Shown here: positions 11,831 to 24,445 of the stretch, in pieces
Position numbering within the stretch: position 1 is the first letter of the stretch
Layout: each line of letters opens with the position of its first letter
DNA from: Pegea sp. RAD2-039
Lineage: Eukaryota > Chordata > Thaliacea > Salpida > Salpidae
Reading direction: 5' to 3'
Assembly: GCA_034620365.1 (NCBI GenBank)
Contig: JAQGEQ010000314.1
Span: forward strand, 186,001 to 250,000
DNA: 64,000 nucleotides
The notes under the pieces: generated by a model
What the model was told of the DNA's origin: nothing
The model's input: the letters and a program-made list of their open reading frames with translations, nothing else
The model's database searches: none
Translations under genes and position numbers: made by a program

Positions 11831-14563
11831 ATGGCTAATGATTCAATTGAATCACTTTTAAGTAAGATTATTTAGTAATTTTAGAGCTTATTGCTAAAGT
11901 TTTTCTGTTCTAGACAAGGCTACAAGTCCTTTGGATGAAAATTCTGCAGATTTTATTGATGCTTTTTGTGAAAAAGTTAGATCAAACTCTGAAGGGTGAT
12001 TTAAATTTCATAACTTCAAAATTTATATCAAAATATATTTTATATTCTAGTGCTATTATAAGTACTCGACTCCTTGCTCATAAGATTCAATCTCCTCAAG
12101 AAATTGAGGCCATGAAAGGTTTAGATTGTCTACAAGCTTGTGTTAGATACTGTGGAGAGATATTTGAAAGAGAGTTGGGAAAATTTCGTTTTCTAAATGA
12201 ACTTATAAAAGTAGTCTCACCAAAGGTAACATTTTCAACTGCAGATAAAAGTAATAAATAATAAATGTTACTGCTTTAAAAACTTACTAAGTCTGTATAT
12301 GATAAAGCTGTACATTTGTAATTTTTTACAGTATTTAGGTAAACATTCGTCTGAAAAAGTTCAGAAACGAATTGTGAAGATGCTGTATACGTGGAGTTGT
12401 CATTTTCGAAATCAGAATAAGATTAGAGATGCATATCAAATGCTGAAAAAGCAAGGTAATGTTGATGTTTCAACTACTACTTCAACCAACTGTCTTGTTT
12501 CTTTCAATCACTTAAAATTTTTGTTGTTTCATGTTTTGTAGGGGTTGTAACGACTGATCCCTCTTTTGATAATTCTCTCATCATGCATGTCCCACCTCCA
12601 AGAGATGAGAGGAATTCAATCTTTAATGATGAGGAGAAAAAACAACAACTTCAAAAGCTGCTAAAAAGTCAAAAACCTGAAGATCTAAAAGTCATTTGAT
12701 CTCAACAAATCTTCATCTTTCTAAATTGTGTCTTAGGCAGCTAATCGTTTGATCAAGAGCGTCGTTCAAGCAGAAGAAGCGAAAATGGAGAAGATGAAAA
12801 AACGAAACGAAGTCTTGGAGGAGACACAAAACAACGTCACTCTTCTAGAAGAGATGTTATCTTGCTTCCAAACAAACCCAACATCTACAGAAGCGATGCA
12901 GACGATGAAGGTTGGTGACGTCATCACGTTAGTTACCTAGCAACGCTGAAACGTTTCAGGAACTATATGAGTCATGTGTGAAGTTAAGACCAACTTTGTT
13001 TCGTCTTGCTTCTGATACTGATGACAGCGAGACGGCTTTAATGGATATTTTGCGAGCTAATGATGATGTCTCGCGAATTATACAAACCTTTGAAAAGATG
13101 GTATCGCCTCATCTTAATTCAATCGCGCAAAAAACTGACACACCAGCGTCATCTAGTGGCGAGTTTTATTTTATTAAATGTTGGTGATTTATTAAATTTC
13201 AATTGTTTAAAGAAATTCCAATTGCTGACAACATCATCAACGACCTACAACTATTATCTCTTACATCTGACAATGATACCAGTTTACTGACTTCTTTTTC
13301 AAATACTATATCACCAACTAAACCAACAAACAGTTTACTTGGTAATCCGGTGTCTACTCAAAAGTGACATCGATAACTTTTTGATCTTTTTCAGATAGCG
13401 ATGACTTACTAATGCAGCCGACGAAATCAGTTGATGTTCTATCATTTTCTGACATTCTGCCGACACAACCAACAACTTCTAAAGCAAAGGTACTAAACCT
13501 TCTAAACTAAATATTTAATTGAATTATTTTTGATTAGAAGCAAGCAACTTTTTCTGATATTGAGCAGCTTAGTTCAGATATTATTGAAATGTCATTAGGA
13601 AGAAAGCCAGAAAAGAAATTTCAGTTAGTAGTTTTTAAAAATTAAAAAAAAAAGTTTAAAAAAATCCTAATTTCAGACCAACAAACGTAAAAAGATCATT
13701 AAAAGAATTACAAGAAGAAAACAAACAAAAAAAGATACAAACAAACGTAGCTTTACAACAACAACAACAAGCTACAACAACAAGAATATTAGCTGGTGAA
13801 CCACCAACAAATGCTGCTACAATGGTATTAACAGATGTAGTGAAACCAGCTACTGGTTTATCTAATCTGTTATTACTTGGAAACACTGCTAATACTTCTA
13901 ATGCGTCACTTCTTAACTCAAATACAACTGATATTTGGAAGACAAAAGCAGATGAAGCTAAAGAAGTAGAAGTATTTTCATTAGATGATGTATATGTCTC
14001 ACTTGATTCTATTCGCCCAAGTGAATATCATCTAATATTTATTAAATCGACTAATTATCTATTTTTAGGTACAATTTCACCATTAATTGTATATGATGAA
14101 GATAATGTAAGAGTTCTAATACATTTTGCAAAAGATCATGCCAGCCCAATTCGAACAGATACCCTTGTTGCTGTTGTATCTATTATGAGTACCAACACAC
14201 AAATCTTAACAGATATTTCATTTCAAGCGGCAGCTCCTAAAGTACAGAAGTTTTATTTGTTTCAACTTTTAATTTATATGGTTTAGGTGATGCGTTTAAA
14301 GCTTCAAACACCTTCAAGCACCCAGTTAAGTGCTTATAATCCAATCATAACATCTGCTCCTATTACTCAAGTATTAATCATTTCAAATCCTGCTTTTGTG
14401 AGTACTAACTCGATTAATATTCAAATAACTACTTCCTATCTAACAGAAAGAAGTTAAAATTCGATATAAATTGGAATACAAGACAAGTCTAGATCCTCAA
14501 TTAAAGACATATTCTGGGATTATAACAGGATTCCCTCCAATACAGAATTGGGGAAAACTTTAA
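11831..14563 (+). CDS. GGA: ARF-binding clathrin adaptor GGA
   Basis: Fourteen exons (11831-11861, 11914-11995, 12051-12225, 12332-12455, 12542-12690, 12737-12910, 12960-13155, 13213-13341, 13395-13489, 13538-13623, 13677-14020, 14069-14241, 14287-14397, 14447-14563) join in phase to about 661 aa. Exons 1-4 form a VHS domain (NKATSPLDENSADFIDAFC, then YLGKHSSEKVQKRIVKMLY), which binds acidic-dileucine cargo tails. Exons 5-7 form the GAT domain, which binds ARF-GTP and ubiquitin. A Ser/Thr/Asn/Gln-rich hinge follows, then a gamma-ear (GAE) domain that ends in GFPPIQNWGKL. GGAs sort cargo from the trans-Golgi to endosomes. The domain order is complete. Whether it is GGA1, 2 or 3 has no meaning outside vertebrates. 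Confidence 0.95.
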
Positions 14564-14985
14564 ACTTCTTACAAATATTTCCTCTTCATTTCGTTGTCTG
14601 CTATCTTTAAATTAACATCACTTGATTATTTTATTATTATTATGTTATTTTTGCTTTTAAACTTATAATTCAAAGAAATCTTCTTGTCAACTACGCTAGG
14701 TAATTTCTTTTTCAAATACTCAGAAATATCATTACACAGATCCATTCCTTTCAATCTTCAAAACTTCTTCTTTCAAATTTGTAAACTTAGATCTAAACTG
14801 TTTTGTCGCAATTAAAGATACAAAAAGATTTACTCAGTAGTTTCATTTTGGAATTTTTTGAAGATTTTTTTCTTTTATTTGCAAATCAACAGTTCAGTCA
14901 AATATTTACGAATTTTAAAATCCATTTAAAAACTTGCTGACAGAGCTTTTTAATTATTAAGTTCTAATATTTTCTCAAACAGTTT

Positions 14986-15988
14986 CTACATATCCACAGA
15001 TTGAGTTTCTGATGGTGGAATGATTTCAATTCTTGGATTAGTTAAATCTGAAAAGCATAAAAAGTCTCAAAAACTGACAACAAAAACCGTTTCTGTCTTA
15101 CCTTGAATTTTACGTTTGTTTATTCGTGTTATATGAAAATAATTCCAAATTGACAACAAAATAACTTGGATAGAAATGCCTAATAAAGGCCAAACAAACG
15201 CATATCTACTCAATACACGAACCTGAACTTTAGTCTTTAAATAAATAACGATTAAAGATTAGTTATTTGAATATTAAGAATAAAAACCACTTTAACTAAC
15301 ACTAGCTGTTCCATATGAGTTGCTAGCTTTACAAATATATATAGCTCTAGATGTTTTTTCGACTTTCTTGATATATAAAGACGATTCTGTTTCACTTTTA
15401 TTAACAACTTTATAATTCCATTTTAATTCGTCGATATCTATTACCTATCAAAATCCAGTTTAAAATTTACTAAAATGGCTTTTTACAGTTCAATAAGTTG
15501 GTTAAAATTCATTAATTATTAAAATAGTTAAATTGTATCAACTTACACTGTCATTAGCTTCAATTTCCCATCTAAATTTTGCAATTGTTTTTGTAGTACA
15601 TTTAAGTTCACTATCAGCGTCATCCAAATATAAATATATTGAAGGATGATAAGAATGAATTTTAGGTTTAGGTGATTTTCCTTTAAAAAATATGTTTTTG
15701 AGCGCTTATAGGTAAAAGCTACATTCTAATTTTATTAAATTTATTTGTTAATTAGTTTGATTAAGTATAAATCAATCTTAATTTTAGTAAAGTTTATTTT
15801 GCTATAGATAAGAACTAGAGATAAAACTTAAACTGAAAATTATTTTTGTAAACTACTAAAAGCAATTAAAATTGTAAAATTTTAAAGTTAGTTTTTAAAG
15901 ATTAAAAGATCTAACCGTCAGACGAATTATCATCAGAAGCTGAAGCCAAAAATACAACCATCAAAGTCAAAAAAAGCAATTTGTGCAT
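14986..15988 (-). CDS. basigin/neuroplastin-like Ig membrane protein
   Basis: Five exons (15988-15916, 15680-15547, 15444-15303, 15227-15102, 15047-14986) give about 178 aa. A signal peptide (MHKLLFLTLMVVFLASAS) is followed by one Ig domain with ELKC, FRWEIE and AIYICKASNSYG. A single membrane helix comes next (AFVWPLLGISIQVILLS), then a basic stop-transfer INKRK and a short tail. The WPxLGI start of the helix is the basigin/neuroplastin/embigin signature; these are type I chaperones for monocarboxylate transporters. Basigin usually has two Ig domains and a membrane glutamate (GIVAEVLVL). Here there is one Ig domain and Gln at that position. Another single-Ig protein is possible, but the helix argues for this family. 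Confidence 0.75.
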
Positions 15989-18900
15989 TTTAACTGACCA
16001 AAAAAATGATAACAGAATCCCTTTTAAAATTATCATAAGTATTTATTAACTAAATAAAAAAAAAATTGTGAAAAAATTTGCACAAAATAAATGTTTCTTA
16101 TCTTTCTAGTTTACAAAATTATTTAAATTTTCTTATGACGATTTGACTGATAAACAAAAACTTGATAAATAAACTAATTTGAAGAAAAATAAACAATGAG
16201 ATTGTTTTTAAAGTACTAATCCATATATGATACACAAACTTTCAATGACGTCACATCCTGTTAAAAGTTCCACTAGTTAAAAATTCATAAAAAATACAAA
16301 TTAAAAAAATAACTGAAATTATTCTAAAACTATCTCAGGTGTTGATAAAAAAAGTAAATTCATAGAAAAAAGTTTTATCTGACCAATGAGTCTAACAAGC
16401 TTGAATTATGTTTAAATAATTAATCTTAATGACATACTATTTCAGTTTCTAATAGATTTTTACTTCAAAGAAACTGTATTATTATTATTAATCTATTTCA
16501 ATACTAAAATAGCTTGATGTCTTTTTACTGTCACTTGTCCTAATCATGAATATCAACTCAATAAATTATTAAGGTTTTTTATTATCTTATTTATTTAGTA
16601 ATTCACTTCATTTTTACTTTCAGTAACTAACTTAAGTCTGAAAAGAACTTTCTTTTAGTTTTTGAACTATCACAAAAGTGAAAAACCACAAAAATGATAA
16701 GATTAATTATAACTAGAATAAAAGTCGTTAATATTCTACAAGATTATTTTACTGAAGATTTGATAATTATTCAAATTTAATTTTACGATGAGTAAGTAAC
16801 TAGTTGGGTTAAAATAGCTCACATTAATATTTAATAGAATTTTTTTATCAAATCTTGTTGTTTTGAAGTAATTTTCGTAATCGTAAATGTAAAAATTCTG
16901 AAAATAAAAAAATACCTTTTAAACTATTTTAATGATACTACGCGCTGTAAAGTTTGAAAAATTTATCTACAATTAAATACTAACATCATAACTTTTAGAT
17001 TTTTTTATAGAACTTTTTTTCATTTTAAGCTTAGTTAAATCATTCAAAACAAAATGATATAAATAATTTACTGTTTGCTGTAAAAAAAATTATTTGAAAT
17101 AATCTCTTTAAACATAAACATTAATTGTAACTAGCCCTAGCTTAATTAGAAATGAAAAAAATGTCATTTTTTACTTTTGTATTTCTTTAGCAGATAATGT
17201 TTAAGCAAATACAAAAATTTTATTTTCTTATTTTATTTTTTTCAAACTTAATTAGAAGATTTAGATAATAAGTAAATGATAAATTTAATGATTATTCGAA
17301 AAATTTATTGTAAACGTAACGCAATAAAAAGAAAATATAAAAATTTAATTAAAGATGTTCGTTATTAAATACTTTACAATAACATAGTATTGTTTAATTA
17401 TAAAAATTAGCAGAAGCGTTTAGTTTTTACAAAAAGTATTCAAATTAAACAAAATAATTATTGATCAAAAGCTAACTTGATTATAGTTTAAATTTATTAT
17501 AGGATTATCAAAAACTTTTTTTATGGTATTTTGTGACATTATATCAAAATTCTAAATAATAAAATCAATAAACAGAAGTATTATATGAAAATTAATAACG
17601 GTAATTCCAGTTTTATGAATTATTTAATCTTAAAAAAAAGATTAAAAATAAATCTAATAGATTCAATTAAAATCCTTTTTAAATCTCTTATCCAACAAAT
17701 TTTTTATATAGTATCACAAAGTTTAATTATCATTGATTTAGCTGATTAGATAGTTAATTTTTCTTTATTATTCCTTTTTAAATAATTAAAATTCAATCTA
17801 ACTTTAGCAACACAATTATACTAAGATTTAAGTAAGCTTCTTGAAGCAAGGAAACTTGCTTTTCTACATCAAAAAAGAAGTCATTTCTTTTTCAGCTTGA
17901 TCATGAATTATGCAAGTTGGAAAAACGTAAACTAAACGAAAGTTTTGACAGATTTTTCAAGTTCATCAGCAAAATAATAATCGAATAAATGAAGAATATT
18001 TAGATAGAAACTTTTTATAATTTTAAACTATAAAATAAAGATGAAAACTTGGTTTAGTGAAATTAAGCTTTTATAAAAGAATCTTATTTAAATTTTAATC
18101 TTTAGTAATCGAAAGTGAAAATCTTAACAAAAAACTAATTTATAATTTTGCTTCTCTATTTTTTAGTATTTGCTTTATTATATTAAATCCTCTTTAAGTA
18201 CGCCATAAGCCAAGCACAAAACCTTACCGTTATTCAGCAAGTATATTAAAATTCAAAAAAATATTTATTCATAAATTTAAAGTTTAAGTCAAACTAATCT
18301 TTTGTTTTAATATATTTTAATTAGTATAAGACAACAATATGACAAAGACTTAACTACGTCTAAAGGTTTGCAAATTTTTCTTAATTCAAAACCTTATAAT
18401 AAAATCACTCAACTGAACTTGATTAAATTTACTACTAGTAAAAACAAAAAGAACTATAATTATACTGTAGCAGCTTTATTTTTCACAGGATGTCAACTAA
18501 AAATAAAATGCTGAATAAGTTTTAATATGCTGAAAAAGTTTTAAAACTTATAATAAAAACGTAAAAAGTTTTAGCATTCCTTCACACTATTTCAGCGTAA
18601 AAAAAACTTTTTATGAAAATAAGAACTGAAGCTAAATCTCTAAAAGCCGTTTTGTAACACAATTGAATGAAAAGTAAAATCAATTTCAAAAGAGATTTCT
18701 TCAAACTTTATACCATTATTTAAATCTGATTTAATTTTAAATAACTTATTTGATTTTTTTTATTTAAAAAGCTTTAGATATTTAACTAGAAAATAAATAT
18801 TTCTGTTAATAAACATTTCATTTAAACTTTTAAACTAGATAAACTATAAATAATAGTCTGTTTATATAACTTTTAAAGGAAATCTTTTTTATACTTTGAG

Positions 18901-20228
18901 TTTTATTGATAAATTATGTGATATATATAAGTTTTGTAAGTTTTTTTTGTTTTTTAGAGATTATTGAGATAGGTAAGTAACTATAAACCGTTTGAAAAGC
19001 AGCAAAAAAGTAAGAATTCTGTAAAAAAGAAATAATTTATTAATTGTTAAATTAGAATTAAAAAGTAAATCAAGTCTACGTCAGACTAATTTCATGATAA
19101 TATATTTAAGCAAGTGTATGAAACACATCAGAAACGTTTAACGTTAAAACTTTTTAGGTTTGTCAATAACTTGTTGATGTGTCACAGAACAAATTACCTT
19201 AAAATAAAAATGAATTTTTCAAGAGTTAAAATCACAAACTGTTTCATTTTTAAAACGCTGACATTTAATAAATCAATGATTTCCTACTAACTTGGTCTTT
19301 AAGTAAAAATCAAAAGGATCCAGAAATGACAGAAGCCATTTTTACTACCGAATAATTTATGTCAATTCTGAGTTTTCTTTGATTGGCAAAATTACTCTTT
19401 CAAGTTTTAGAGATGGATTATTAAAACATTACTTTAAATTCATTCAAAAAAAATCTTTGGTCTAAACATCACCAATAGTTTTATCATTTTAAAGTTTTGT
19501 TTTCTTTTGTAAGAATGAAATAAGAAGTCTTAAACTATTGTTGATAATTTGTCTGTAAGCATGATAAAAATTGTATTTTTTAACTAGTAGAGTTGGTATG
19601 CTTGACATGAATTGCTTAATAATCAATTTAATTCGGTATTTTAATTTGGACAACTGTTTAGTCATCATTTTTATGATAACTTAAAAAAAATCCCGCTTAA
19701 TCAATAAAAGATTAGCCCAAACCCATTCGCTTCTAGTTACAAAGTATATTTTTTAGCTCTTTTTTGTTTACAATCAAAATTTTTCTTTCGTTGAATTTAG
19801 GAGCCGTCTATAAAAGATTTTCAAAAAATAGTTTCGTAATTTTATCTTTTTTAATTTAAAAACCTTTCCTATGTCTACTTCAGTCTTTCAAAATCGTTGA
19901 AATATTTTTTAGCACACTTAATACCATTTGAAACTTGAAAAAAGTCCGTTAGCTCGCTTTATATAGGAAAGTTCTAACTGTTAGATGAAATTAGTAATTA
20001 CTGTTGATAAAATACAAATAAAATATTCAAAGTTTTGTTTGGGGCAATACCCTAAATTTTATTTGATTTAAAAAATATTTTTCTTGAACTTAAACAAAAC
20101 TGATTTTTAAGAAAACGAATAAATCTTTAAATAAGGAAGACAATTAATTTTAAAAATCCAAATTTAGCTAAACAAAACATTCACTAATCTAGTCTAATAG
20201 TAAAGCTAAAAATATTTGAAAATTAGTA
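15989..20228. other. AT-rich intergenic desert
   Basis: Over 4 kb, very AT-rich. I found no exon, RNA gene or clear repeat. It separates the basigin-like gene from phosphoserine phosphatase. Confidence 0.55.
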
Positions 20229-21384
20229 TTAGAGTTCTGACAAGTGATCAATAAGTTCTTGAAAAGATGAAATGAAATATTTTGAGTTGTTTACAACTTT
20301 TTCTCTTCGAATATTTCCCCCGAAACCAATAAATGCATCCTAAAAGCAAACACGAGTTTCTTGTAAATGTTGAATAACGAATGTTAAACTTACAGCTGGT
20401 GGTGAGGCTTCCATATCAGTAACTCCATCGCCAACCATAACAATACTTCAAATATGTAAAAGTTAATTAGATGCAATTAACATAAAACAAAAATTGATAT
20501 TTTTAAATTTCTAAAACTTTAATAATAACACCTGTTGGTAGTTTATCAAATATTTTTATATCAATCTACTTTTTGTAGTTGTATTTTTGTTTTAACATCG
20601 CAATAACTGTTGGTTTTCCGCCTGATTCAGAGGTCGGTTGGTTTTCGTCAAAACCCGCGTAAGACCCTTCAATAAAAGCTTGATTAGCAAATATAAGTTT
20701 AATAAAATATATACTTGATTACCATCAAAATAAAACTTTAAGCGATTTGAAAAAATATTTTCTTTTGCGATGCCTAATAAATCCGCAACTGGCTTAATTA
20801 GCTCAATTAAACCACCAGACACTAAATAAACAGCAACATTTCTTTCACGAAGTATTGTTACTAATTGTCTGAAAAAATATTTTATTTATTTTGTATCACA
20901 AAAATGAACTAACAGAAAAAAATTAATATTTCTTTTTAATCTAAACTTTTGTATAAAAAGCTTTTACTTACTGTATTCCTGGAGTCAATAACGGTTTGTT
21001 TTTTGCGATACAACCATTTATATCAGCCAATGAAGGATTAATTATATTAAGTCGTTCAGACAGCGCTTTTCGAAAGGTCACGGTTCCCTCCATCGCTTTA
21101 TTAGTCCTGAATAGATAAAAGTAAAAACTTTTATTGCTTTACCAATTTCATCAACAAGTTTTGAATATAATTATCAAAACTTTAATATCGATTTATATCT
21201 TCAATAATATTGATTAGCTTTTAGAAATATTGGAATTTTTTTCTTACCAGTCTTTAACTTTTTTACTGACACCGCAGTATTCGGCTAAAACATCAATTCC
21301 TTCATCTTGGCAAACTGTGCTATCGACATCAAAACAAACTGCATCTACTTTCTTCCAAATATCGATAACTTCACGTTTGTTCAT
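20229..21384 (-). CDS. PSPH: phosphoserine phosphatase
   Basis: Six exons (21384-21248, 21106-20972, 20868-20723, 20666-20570, 20445-20394, 20339-20229) give 225 aa, the same length as human PSPH. It is a HAD-superfamily hydrolase that releases phosphate from L-phosphoserine in the last step of serine synthesis in the cytosol. Motif I is CFDVDSTVC (DxDST, nucleophile Asp). Motif II is in YLVSGGL. The substrate region is GFDENQPTSESGGKP and motif III/IV is MVGDGVTDMEASPPADAFIG. Exon phases all close. Nothing is missing or altered at the catalytic positions. Confidence 0.96.
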
Positions 21385-22515
21385 CTTAAATTTTTCTAAT
21401 ATTTACGATTAAAAAAAGTAAAAAAACTTAACTCTAAAAGACTTGATTATTACAAATTTATTTTTATTAAATCTATTTATAGTTATTTTCTTGTTTATGG
21501 TTTATTTTATTTAGACAAATAATAAGAAAAATAAAGAAATTATTCTGTTTTGTATTTGATTGATTTAATAAATAACTTTTGTGAAATTTACTGTTTAATA
21601 TTCACATAGGATCTTTATACTATATCCATTATTAACAAAACTTATGTTTAAAGTTAAAAAATTGTTTAATGTTGTAGACCAGTATTAGAAAAAAGACTAA
21701 AATAGTTTAAATGTTAAATAAAAATATTTTAAAAAGTAGACTGAAGCAATTATTTGATAGAACGCTCGAATAACCTTACATAAATAAATTACAAATTCAG
21801 TAAAATCCCCTATAATGAAAACATTACACGTTTCTGCATATACAAATAAAGCTAAAAATATATTTTTTTAATATAAACTATCAGAAGTTTTTCTTAAGTT
21901 TCTAACTGCTATTATTTTTCTCTAAATTTAGAATTAAGAAGGAACATTTTTAAAGTTTAAATCCTTCCAGCTTAATTCATAAAAATATTTGCAAATTGGC
22001 TTCATAACATTTTAAATTACCTATGGTACATGATTTGTAGAATTCTTTGAACCTTTAGATGTGCTGTTAGCCCATATCAGTTAAACATAATTTGGCCATT
22101 ATATAATAATATATGTTATATTTGTATAATAAAAATCATAAACTTTTTAAAAATATATTGTGATCTATACGACCGACAGTAAAATACTGTTTTTATTTTT
22201 ATCATATTTTCATTAATAGTTCGATTGTCTTTGTTGAGTGCTTCTTTAGACGATAAAAACTTGGAACTGTAATATCGAAAACAAAAAAAAGTGATACAAA
22301 ATAACTTCATATAATAGTAGTCAAATTACTATGTTAGTGGGTACGCTGTAAGAAACTAAGTTTAAATATAAAAAGAATTTTCTATAAATCATTTTCTGGC
22401 TAATGTATTTTTTCTGACATTTTTCTATAAACTTTATTATACAAGTTTTTAATATTCTTATGACTATTGTACCTAAGTATTAGACAAGAATAATTTTGAT
22501 ATTCAGAATTATTAA
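21385..22515. other. intergenic spacer
   Basis: AT-rich, upstream of PSPH. The minus-strand frame at 22116-22310 has no recognisable family. Nothing else seen. Confidence 0.5.
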
Positions 22516-22712
22516 GAAAGGACCTTGTTAATGACAACATTTCTAGGAGACACAAAACTCAGAATTTAAAGCCAGAGTTGGTGCCTCGTAGTAATTCGTC
22601 ACTGTACTCAGTTTCGCTCTGGTAGCTTCTGTGACGCCAGCTGGGCGTGGCTCATCAGTCCATCTGTTCCGCTGCATACCTTGTTGGCGTGGAGAGTGGA
22701 ATCCTTACTAAC
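22516..22712 (+). repeat. dispersed GC-richer repeat, copy A
   Basis: About 190 bp of markedly higher GC than its surroundings. It aligns with the reverse complement of 54895-55100: shared blocks include GTGCCTCGTAG/AAGCCTCGTAG, GTCACTGTACT, CTGTGACGYCAGCTGGG, CTGTTCCG and CCTTGTTGGYGTG. There is no intact reading frame. Probably an old copy of an interspersed element, type unknown. Confidence 0.75.
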
Positions 22713-23259
22713 TATGCTATAGCTTCATATTTTTTATGGTTTTGATCTAAGTTAGATATTGAAACTAATTTTTAAGACTAACAAATTTATGATAAATAAT
22801 AAGTATTTGATTAAAATTAATTATTTGTGGTTTTAACTACTCATTGTAAATGTTCAATCAGTAATTCAAATTAACTTTCAGTGTTTATAAAAATTTGACA
22901 ATTTTCAAACTAAATCTGATATAATTAAACTAATTAATTGAAACCACAAAAAAACTCTCTTAAATAATCAATTTGTTAATACAAAACTAAAAGCTGACAA
23001 AGTTTATTCAACGATATAACTCAACAAAAAAGAAATTAAGTAATTGATTAAAACAGATACAAATATGTGGTTTTGACTAATAAATTTGATAGAGATATCA
23101 AAATGTTTCAAAGTAGCTAGAAGAAGATTAAATAAATTCTTTAAGATATAACTTGTTCTAAACTTTTATTTAAAAAGATTACGTTATTATATATAATCAA
23201 TTTTCATATAGCTCAATGAAAACAGTTCAAACAAAATCATGGAATGTTTTAGATAGAAA
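22713..23259. other. spacer with short inverted repeats
   Basis: AT-rich. TTTGTGGTTTTAACTA at 22824-22839 is mirrored by ATTGAAACCACAAA at 22937-22950, and a further direct copy TATGTGGTTTTGACTAA lies at 23064-23080. This may be a small inverted-repeat (MITE-like) element plus a solo end. No gene seen. Confidence 0.4.
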
Positions 23260-24445
23260 TTAGGACAAGCCGAATTCTTCAAGAATACTTTTAGTGGCTT
23301 CAGCTTCTTGATTTTCTTCTTGTAGAGCATCTGAGTTTTCAACAGCTCTTAAAACTTTGCTTTTAGACGATTCTTGTATTTCGCCAGCAATTAAAAATTC
23401 ATCAAGAATAAAATAAGCTTTCTCAAAGTTGAAAATGATATCTAGTTCACAAACACTACCAAAATATTTGTCAAGAATCTCTACATATCGATGTATAACT
23501 TCAAGAGTGATTAATTCATTGTCACTTTCTTCAACAGCACAACAAAAGAATAAAGATGCATACCGTTTGTAGACAATCTACAAAACAAAAGACACAAATA
23601 AAAATTGAATAAATTTTAAATATAAATTTAAACAAATAATAGCTAATAATTTGATCAAATCTATTAAATAGAACTTAAACAGCTAATTAACTTATATAAT
23701 TTAAGATAAGTTATTATATATATATAGCTTTTAGGTTTTATACAAAGTAAAGTTTATAAGTATTATCATTTATTACTATGAAATTCTTAGAAAGAATAAT
23801 TTGAAAATATATTATTACATTATAACATAAAGAAAACTGATACAAAGACATAACAACAAAGAAATATAAGTATTAAATTTAAATATTAGTTTTCTATTTA
23901 AAAAATATAATTTATATAATTTACTAAAAGATATAATATTATAAAAATTAAAATAAATATTAATCAGCAAAATAGAAATATATAATTGAATAAAAAAATA
24001 TAATTTAGAAATATAAACAAGATTTTATAAAAGAAATAATAAAATAATTAAAATGAAACAATTTATGTATCATAAAAAAATACATAAAAAATTAGCTACT
24101 ATTTTAAATTTAATATTTTTTAAATATTGTTATTTAAATATTTCCTTAATTTAACAAAATAGTTTTTTAAAAGTTACATTAAAAGATAAATAATTTAGAT
24201 TATAAGGCATATATTTATATATTAATATTATAAAAGAAATATAATTAAATTGATTATCAACAGACCTTAAAATTTCGCCAATCTAAGAAGTTAGACATTT
24301 TAGGTCTTCTAGCAAGAACAATATTAACAAGTTCTCTGGTAATCTTCTTTCTTTCTTTATCACCAATTGCATAAAACCATTTTTGCAGTCGAACTTTACC
24401 TTGTCGACTGAATAGTCGACTGAATAGCAACATAAATTTCATCAT
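23260..24445 (-). CDS. AP1S: AP-1 complex sigma subunit
   Basis: Two exons (24445-24266 and 23577-23260) give 165 aa. The start [10 protein letters not shown], then [13 protein letters not shown] and the [21 protein letters not shown] core, are diagnostic of the AP-1 sigma chain, the small subunit of the clathrin adaptor at the trans-Golgi and endosomes. The C-terminus ([15 protein letters not shown]) is also as expected. One anomaly: a perfect 12-bp tandem duplication at about 24411-24434 repeats Leu-Phe-Ser-Arg in the first beta strand, giving [12 protein letters not shown] where the family has LLFSRQGK. The 688-bp intron is long for this window. AP-1 rather than AP-2/3/4 is favoured by MMxFMLLFSRQGK and the length. 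Confidence 0.93.

Noticed and set aside
13656..13886. Minus-strand 76-aa frame with poly-Cys
   Set aside because: It is the antisense of the Gln/Thr-rich hinge of GGA (CAA repeats read as TTG/TGT).
22100..22310. 64-aa minus-strand frame
   Set aside because: Low-complexity composition with no family or exon partners.
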